Of a DNA stretch of 64,000 nucleotides, positions 59,685 to 64,000 are shown piece after piece. A program made the translations under genes and the position numbers. The DNA is from Cannabis sativa (lineage: Eukaryota; Streptophyta; Magnoliopsida; Rosales; Cannabaceae). The stretch lies in assembly GCF_029168945.1 (NCBI RefSeq), contig NC_083604.1, positions 42,155,686-42,219,685 on the forward strand, given 5' to 3'. Positions within the stretch are counted from its first letter, which is position 1; each line of letters starts with the position of its first letter. Under the pieces are notes generated by a model. It worked only from the letters and a program-made list of their open reading frames with translations, ran no database searches and was not told the origin of the DNA.

Positions 59685-61755
59685 TGTAATGACCGCTCTA
59701 GTAATGTGGATTAGAAAAGGCAATTAGCACTAATTTTTATTATTTTATTATTATTTGTGAATTAAATTTAAGTGTGGACCCCAATATTTAGAAATAAATA
59801 TTAGAGTTATAATTTCTCAATTTCGGAGATTTTATTAAACTCTAGGGGTATTATCTAGCTTATATGTGTAATATGTTATTTTTGTAATTTTTGTTCGGCG
59901 ACAACGGAAAATGCGATGGATGGCTAGATTGATCACATGGGTAAGTTTAGAACCTTATTTCATAGTGGGAAATATTTTAGAGAAAATATTTTATCGGGAT
60001 TGAGCGGGGCTATGGAGATTGACCATTTTACCCCTAGCTTTAAAAAGATACCTAAGTTGTAATCCTAAGGGCATTTTAGTCTTTAGTAAATTGGTTAAAT
60101 GAGGGTTAGGTGGCAGCCTTGGGTGATGACACCTATTTCATTTTAATATAATTGGGTGAAAAGGGATTTTATTTTGAAAAAAGAAATTAAAAATTAGAGA
60201 AATCAAGAAACCATTTCTCCTTTCTCTCTCTTGGGGTTCGGCTCTCACAAACCAGAAGGAAAACCCAATTTCTTCTTCATAATTTCTGTATTTCCATCCA
60301 AGGATTCAAGGAAAAATAACTAAGGTAACCCTAGCTCCTTCCTCTTTCAAGTTCATGAAGTTGTATTTTGGTTTTAGAAGTGATTTTGGGTTATAGGGGC
60401 TGTTAGGGTTTAAGGTTTTCTTAGTTCGAATTTTAGGGTTTGTTTAGCTTGATTTTAGTTCATGGTAGCTGGTTTAGAGATTGGTTGTTAGTTTTGAGCA
60501 ATTCTAAAGCTTTGAGTTCAAGCTTTAAGCTTTAATGGCAAGTTGACATTTATTGTTTTGTTCTGTGAATTACTGGCTGGATTATATTGTTTGTACATTG
60601 AATAGGAGCTTCCGGAAGGTTTCATGGCAATTGGTGAAGAATTGAGCAACAAATGAAAAGTTTGGGGAATGCGGTGCAAACCGGCTGGCCAGGTTTGCTT
60701 ACAAAACCTGGCCAGCTGGCTTTGGTGGTTCCCCGGGCCTTTCATTTTCTCAATTTTTGCCATTTCGGTGCCTCGGTTGGGTGTTTCCCCATTTCCAGAG
60801 TTAGAACAACCCCTTTAGAGTATAGCAGAACCTAGGGTTTTGGTTTGGTTTCACCGGGATTAGGGTTTTAATCATGTGGCTTACCCGGTTTCAATATGTG
60901 ATTAGGGCATCCATCTAGCACGAGAATTCCGTTCAGGTCGGCCAACACGCTTGAATTCGGAAAACAGGTAAGAACTGTGTATAATGTATGATGTGATTAT
61001 CTGAATGTATGTATGTGTTAATATGTATACATGCTTATTTGTTATGATCCATACACTACCAACACTTGTACGGTTGCGGTACGGAGTGCATTGGTAAGGT
61101 GTATAAGGTTTGGAAGTACATCATAGTGTTACCAGCACTTGTACGGGAAGGTACAAGGTGTCTGTGGTACAACACTAGATAGTACTCAAGGTGCGGTCAT
61201 ACCTTACCTACACTAATACGAAGGTATAATGAGTGCATGTGGTACATGGTACATGGTCGTGTCCTAGTTAGAACGTTCATACTCATATGTTAAGCCCTGT
61301 AAATAGGTGTATGAGCGCCTATTTACAGGTCGGAAATTATATGATATGCTATATGCATTTCTTACTGAGTCTGTTGACTCACAGTTTCTGCTTCCATGTG
61401 TAGGTAAAGGAAAGGCGAAGGCTGAACAGGAGTGAACCTGAGCTCGGGTGAGATTGTACATGTCAAGCAGCGCGACCTGGAGTGTTCGGTCTCGGGACAT
61501 CTGGGAGTTGTATTTTGAAAGTCGCTGTGCGACCTGTAAATCTGTATATTTTGGAATGTATGCTTGGAAAGTAAAGTTTGTAAAGTTTTAAAAATCGAGA
61601 TCCCGGCATTTGTAAATATTTTATTAAATTACAAAGTTTAGTATTTAATGCAAAAGTTTTAATTTGACACGTTTTTCGAGAAATTTCTTTGATTAGCAAA
61701 GATTGCACAATTATTGAAAAAGCACTGTAGCGTGCCTTAGCATTAGGGCGTTACA
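59685..61755 (+). repeat. 5' LTR of gypsy F
   Basis: 2071 bp, TGTAATGACCGCTC...TTAGGGCGTTACA, with a GC-rich hairpin at 60684-60716. Repeated TGTACGG and ACCAACAC/ACCAGCAC wording occurs around 61050-61150, at the same relative place as the tandem units of LTR E. Confidence 0.88.
60684..60716 (+). repeat. 13-bp perfect hairpin in LTR F
   Basis: GCTGGCCAGGTTT, a 7-base loop GCTTACA, then AAACCTGGCCAGC. It would form in DNA or in the LTR transcript. Confidence 0.92.
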
Positions 61756-61759
61756 ATTT

Positions 61760-61771
61760 TGGTATCAGAGC
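61760..61771 (+). other. Primer binding site of gypsy F
   Basis: TGGTATCAGAGC, four bases after the LTR end. Confidence 0.92.
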
Positions 61772-62038
61772 CGCCAGGTTTGTCCACCGAAGCTTGCTAT
61801 GACATGTACAATCTTCATCAGAGAAAGCTCGGTTCACGGTTTAGTAAGCCTGTATTTGTTTAGTACCTTAAATAAATGTGAATGTGAAAGCATGTTAGGA
61901 AGCATATTAGATTTAAATTAAATATATTTTCTTAAAAAGAAAAGAAAGTGTGTTGCCTTTAAGTTATTAAGAGCGGTGTTAATTTTGATCGCTGTCTAAC
62001 CTGCCTGGCTTATGGATTCGCAGGCTAAGTCCTATTAA

Positions 62039-64000
62039 ATGGACGCCCCGCGAAATACAAGAAGTCAGGGTGGCATGGTTGAGACCGGAGGCGGTCAGAG
62101 GAATCCTCAAAATCCTCGTGGTCGCGGCCGTGGCCGTGGCAGAGCTCAGGGTGGTCGCCCTGTAAACCCACCTCAAGCTCCTCCTGATTGGGAGCAAAGA
62201 TTTGTGGAGATGCAAGATAGAATCCGCCAGCAAGATGAAGAGATCCAAAGATTGAGGCAGCAGGGTCCTCCTGCCGTGCCTCCTCAAGTGGTTCAGGCTA
62301 TTGCAGTTCCCGCGGTGCCAGCAGAACAACCTGTTGTTGGCAACCGTATGGAACCGTTGTACGAAAGATTTCGAAAACAGGCACCTCCAGTGTTTCTGGG
62401 AGGCCCTGATGTGATGAAGGCCGAGCAGTGGCTTTCGATGATTGAGCGTATTCTCAACTTCATGGGAGTGGTTGGAAATGACCGGGTGACCTACGCCACT
62501 TTCCAATTTCAGGAAGATGCTCTCGTGTGGTGGGAGTTGATAACCCTCACTCGGGACGTCACGCTGATGACCTGGGAAGAATTTAAGGAGTTATTTAACT
62601 CCAAGTATTACAATGAAGCAGTCCGCAGTGCAAAGCGGAAAGAGTTCACTGATCTAGTTCAGACTGAGGGGATGTCGGTTACTGAGTACACGACAAAGTT
62701 TGATCGTTTGGCCAAGCTTGCAGTGGGAATTGTCCCAACCGACTTCAGTAAGAAAGAGAAATACTTGGCGGGTTTGAGTGCAAAAATTAGACATGATCTG
62801 GTTATTACTACTATTGAGGAAACCACTTATGCGGAGATGGTTGAAAAGGCTTTGAGAGCCGAGGGTGCGGTAAAATTCCTTCAGGAGCCCCGGGTGACTC
62901 CGAGTGTTGGTGGAACCCCCACTATTCCTACTCCTGTTTATGGTAGGGATGGTGGTGACTCCACCACCGAGCAGAAAAGAAAAGTTGTTCCAGCTTCTGG
63001 TGGCTCGGGGCAAAGCAAGCGGTTCCGTGGGAACCAAGGCAGAGGAGGACGCCAGGGTTACTCTTATCCTGAGTGTCCAAGGTGCAAGAAACATCATCCG
63101 GGAGAGTGTAACCGGAAGACATGCTTCCTGTGTGGCATGGTGGGGCATTTCAAGAAAGATTGCCCCCAGGCAAAGAAAGAGGAGCCGAAAACTGAGGTGA
63201 AAGCGGTTCCTGCTCATGTGTTTGCCATTACCCAAGCTGACGCTGCAGCCAGTCCTTCTGTTGTGACAGGTCAGCTTCCCGTCAACAACTTGTTATTTAC
63301 AGTATTATTTGACTCGGGAGCTACACGTTCATATGTGGCTACAAGGGTGATTGATCTTTTGGGTAGACCTTGTGAAATTTTAGAAAGAGGGTTCGGAACC
63401 CTAATGCCTAGCGGGGAATTGGTTATCTCTAATAGGCACATTAGGTCTATGCCGATTAGGATCGAAGATAGGGAATTGAGTACTGATCTCATAGAATTGA
63501 AACTGACTGAGTTTGATATTATACTGGGAATGGATTTCTTATCCAAGTATTCGGCCAATATAGATTGTAGGCGTAAAATGGTGACTTTTCAGCCGGAAGG
63601 TGAAAATCCATTTGTTTATGTTGGATCGGTTCAGGGGTCTCGGATCCCGGTTATTTCTGTGCTGAGAGCTAGGGATTTACTATGCAATGGTTGTGTAGGA
63701 TTCCTAGCGGTGGTATTTGACTCCAGCAGACCTGAAACATTTGGGCCTGAGGTAGTCCGGGTAGTGAAAGATTTTCTTGATGTGTTTCCCGAGGAGTTGC
63801 CGGGATTGCCGCCACAGCGAGAGATTGATTTTGTAATTGATTTGGCACCTGGAGTCGAACCTGTTTCTAAAGCTCCATATAGGATGGCTCCAGCAGAACT
63901 CAAGGAGCTTAAGTTGCAACTTCAGGGGATGCTGGACATTGGGTTTATTCGACCCAGTGTATCGCCCTGGGGAGCTCCGGTTCTCTTTGTGAAAAAGAAA
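62039..64000 (+). CDS. Gypsy F Gag-Pol polyprotein, partial (654 codons, open to the window end)
   Basis: I translated the frame from ATG 62039 (MDAPRNTRSQGG) to the last base and met no stop. An Arg-Gly stretch (GRGRGRGRAQGGR, residues about 33-46) is followed by a helical segment (WEQRFVEMQDRIRQQ), a gag domain (VFLGGPDVMKAEQWL...WWELITL...TWEEFKELF, about 110-240), the short knuckle [12 protein letters not shown], and CCHC knuckle CFLCGMVGHFKKDC (residue 362). Aspartic protease LFDSGATRSYV (Asp 425) comes next, and RT starts with FPEELPGLPP and [13 protein letters not shown]. The residue spacing is close to E (knuckle 358, protease 421). The element looks potentially intact; its RT active site, RNase H and integrase lie outside the window. 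Tekay/Del group is inferred. Confidence 0.95.
   Translation, partial: MDAPRNTRSQGGMVETGGGQRNPQNPRGRGRGRGRAQGGRPVNPPQAPPDWEQRFVEMQDRIRQQDEEIQRLRQQGPPAVPPQVVQAIAVPAVPAEQPVVGNRMEPLYERFRKQAPPVFLGGPDVMKAEQWLSMIERILNFMGVVGNDRVTYATFQFQEDALVWWELITLTRDVTLMTWEEFKELFNSKYYNEAVRSAKRKEFTDLVQTEGMSVTEYTTKFDRLAKLAVGIVPTDFSKKEKYLAGLSAKIRHDLVITTIEETTYAEMVEKALRAEGAVKFLQEPRVTPSVGGTPTIPTPVYGRDGGDSTTEQKRKVVPASGGSGQSKRFRGNQGRGGRQGYSYPECPRCKKHHPGECNRKTCFLCGMVGHFKKDCPQAKKEEPKTEVKAVPAHVFAITQADAAASPSVVTGQLPVNNLLFTVLFDSGATRSYVATRVIDLLGRPCEILERGFGTLMPSGELVISNRHIRSMPIRIEDRELSTDLIELKLTEFDIILGMDFLSKYSANIDCRRKMVTFQPEGENPFVYVGSVQGSRIPVISVLRARDLLCNGCVGFLAVVFDSSRPETFGPEVVRVVKDFLDVFPEELPGLPPQREIDFVIDLAPGVEPVSKAPYRMAPAELKELKLQLQGMLDIGFIRPSVSPWGAPVLFVKKK

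Larger units (their letters stand above)
59685..64000 (+). mobile_element. Gypsy element F (chromovirus-like), runs past the window end
   Basis: The LTR starts TGTAATGACC at 59685 and ends GGGCGTTACA at 61755. The primer site and gag-pol follow. It is inserted in copia H (preceding pentamer TTAAA; H and C continue as GGATATTAAACCC on that strand, so TTAAA is the expected duplication). It is related to E by its LTR end, primer site and protein, but is a distinct family. Confidence 0.9.

Noticed and set aside
62654..63235. Minus-strand frames of up to 193 codons beneath gypsy F gag-pol
   Set aside because: They lie opposite a long plus-strand frame with clear gag, protease and RT motifs, so they are shadows.

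Overview
This is an AT-rich plant nuclear DNA window, most likely from a eudicot; a Cannabaceae-like genome is only a guess. It is almost entirely transposable elements. Evidence includes Ty1/copia and Ty3/gypsy LTR retrotransposons with TG...CA ends, tRNA-Met-type primer sites and 5-bp target duplications, LINE reverse transcriptases, a CACTA-type mini-element and several foldback/MITE elements. I found no tRNA, rRNA, CRISPR array or prokaryotic operon, and no convincing non-transposon gene.

Layout. 1-2815: AT-rich, low-complexity DNA with two foldback elements (about 1146-1374 and 1633-2008). 2816-4060: a plus-strand gypsy LTR with a scrap of its leader. 4061-10774: minus-strand copia element D, with 0.2-kb LTRs, holding solo LTR A (5360-7215, target duplication AAACT) and a (GA)n tract inside gag. 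10775-42968: the main nest. Gypsy element G (minus strand; LTR at 41351-42546, gag and protease leftward, a pol remnant at 10918-11129) is split by copia element B (11130-38737, minus; GTAAG/GTATG). The 5' LTR of B is split by copia element C (19715-38545, plus; TCGAC). C is split by gypsy element E (27830-36335, plus; GGTAC). E keeps a long open gag-protease-RT-RNase H frame but has a broken integrase.

42966-46080 is the only stretch of about 3 kb with no recognisable element. It carries a small cluster of G-box, CCACGTCA and GTGGGTCCCAC motifs and may be promoter-like intergenic DNA. 46141-51295: two decayed minus-strand LINEs, one carrying a CACTA mini-element in its RNase H region (target duplication ATG), the other a MITE. 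51296-64000: a second nest. Copia LTR I and its internal sequence (minus) interrupt the LINE. Solo LTR J sits one base inside the end of LTR I (target duplication CCAAC). Copia element H (minus) interrupts the internal region of I, and gypsy element F (plus, 59685 to past the window end) interrupts H. The gag-pol frame of F is open from 62039 to the last base.

How the parts relate. A, B, C, H, I and J belong to one copia super-family with LTRs of about 1.9 kb. C, H and I carry the same broken pol, with a stop at the same codon, so an already dead element kept multiplying, presumably using proteins supplied in trans. C landed in the LTR of its relative B in the opposite orientation, which created a multi-kilobase inverted repeat with a loop of about 180 bp. 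The nesting gives a relative order of insertion: D-like copy L, then G, then B, then C, then E on the left; LINE, then I, then J and H, then F on the right.
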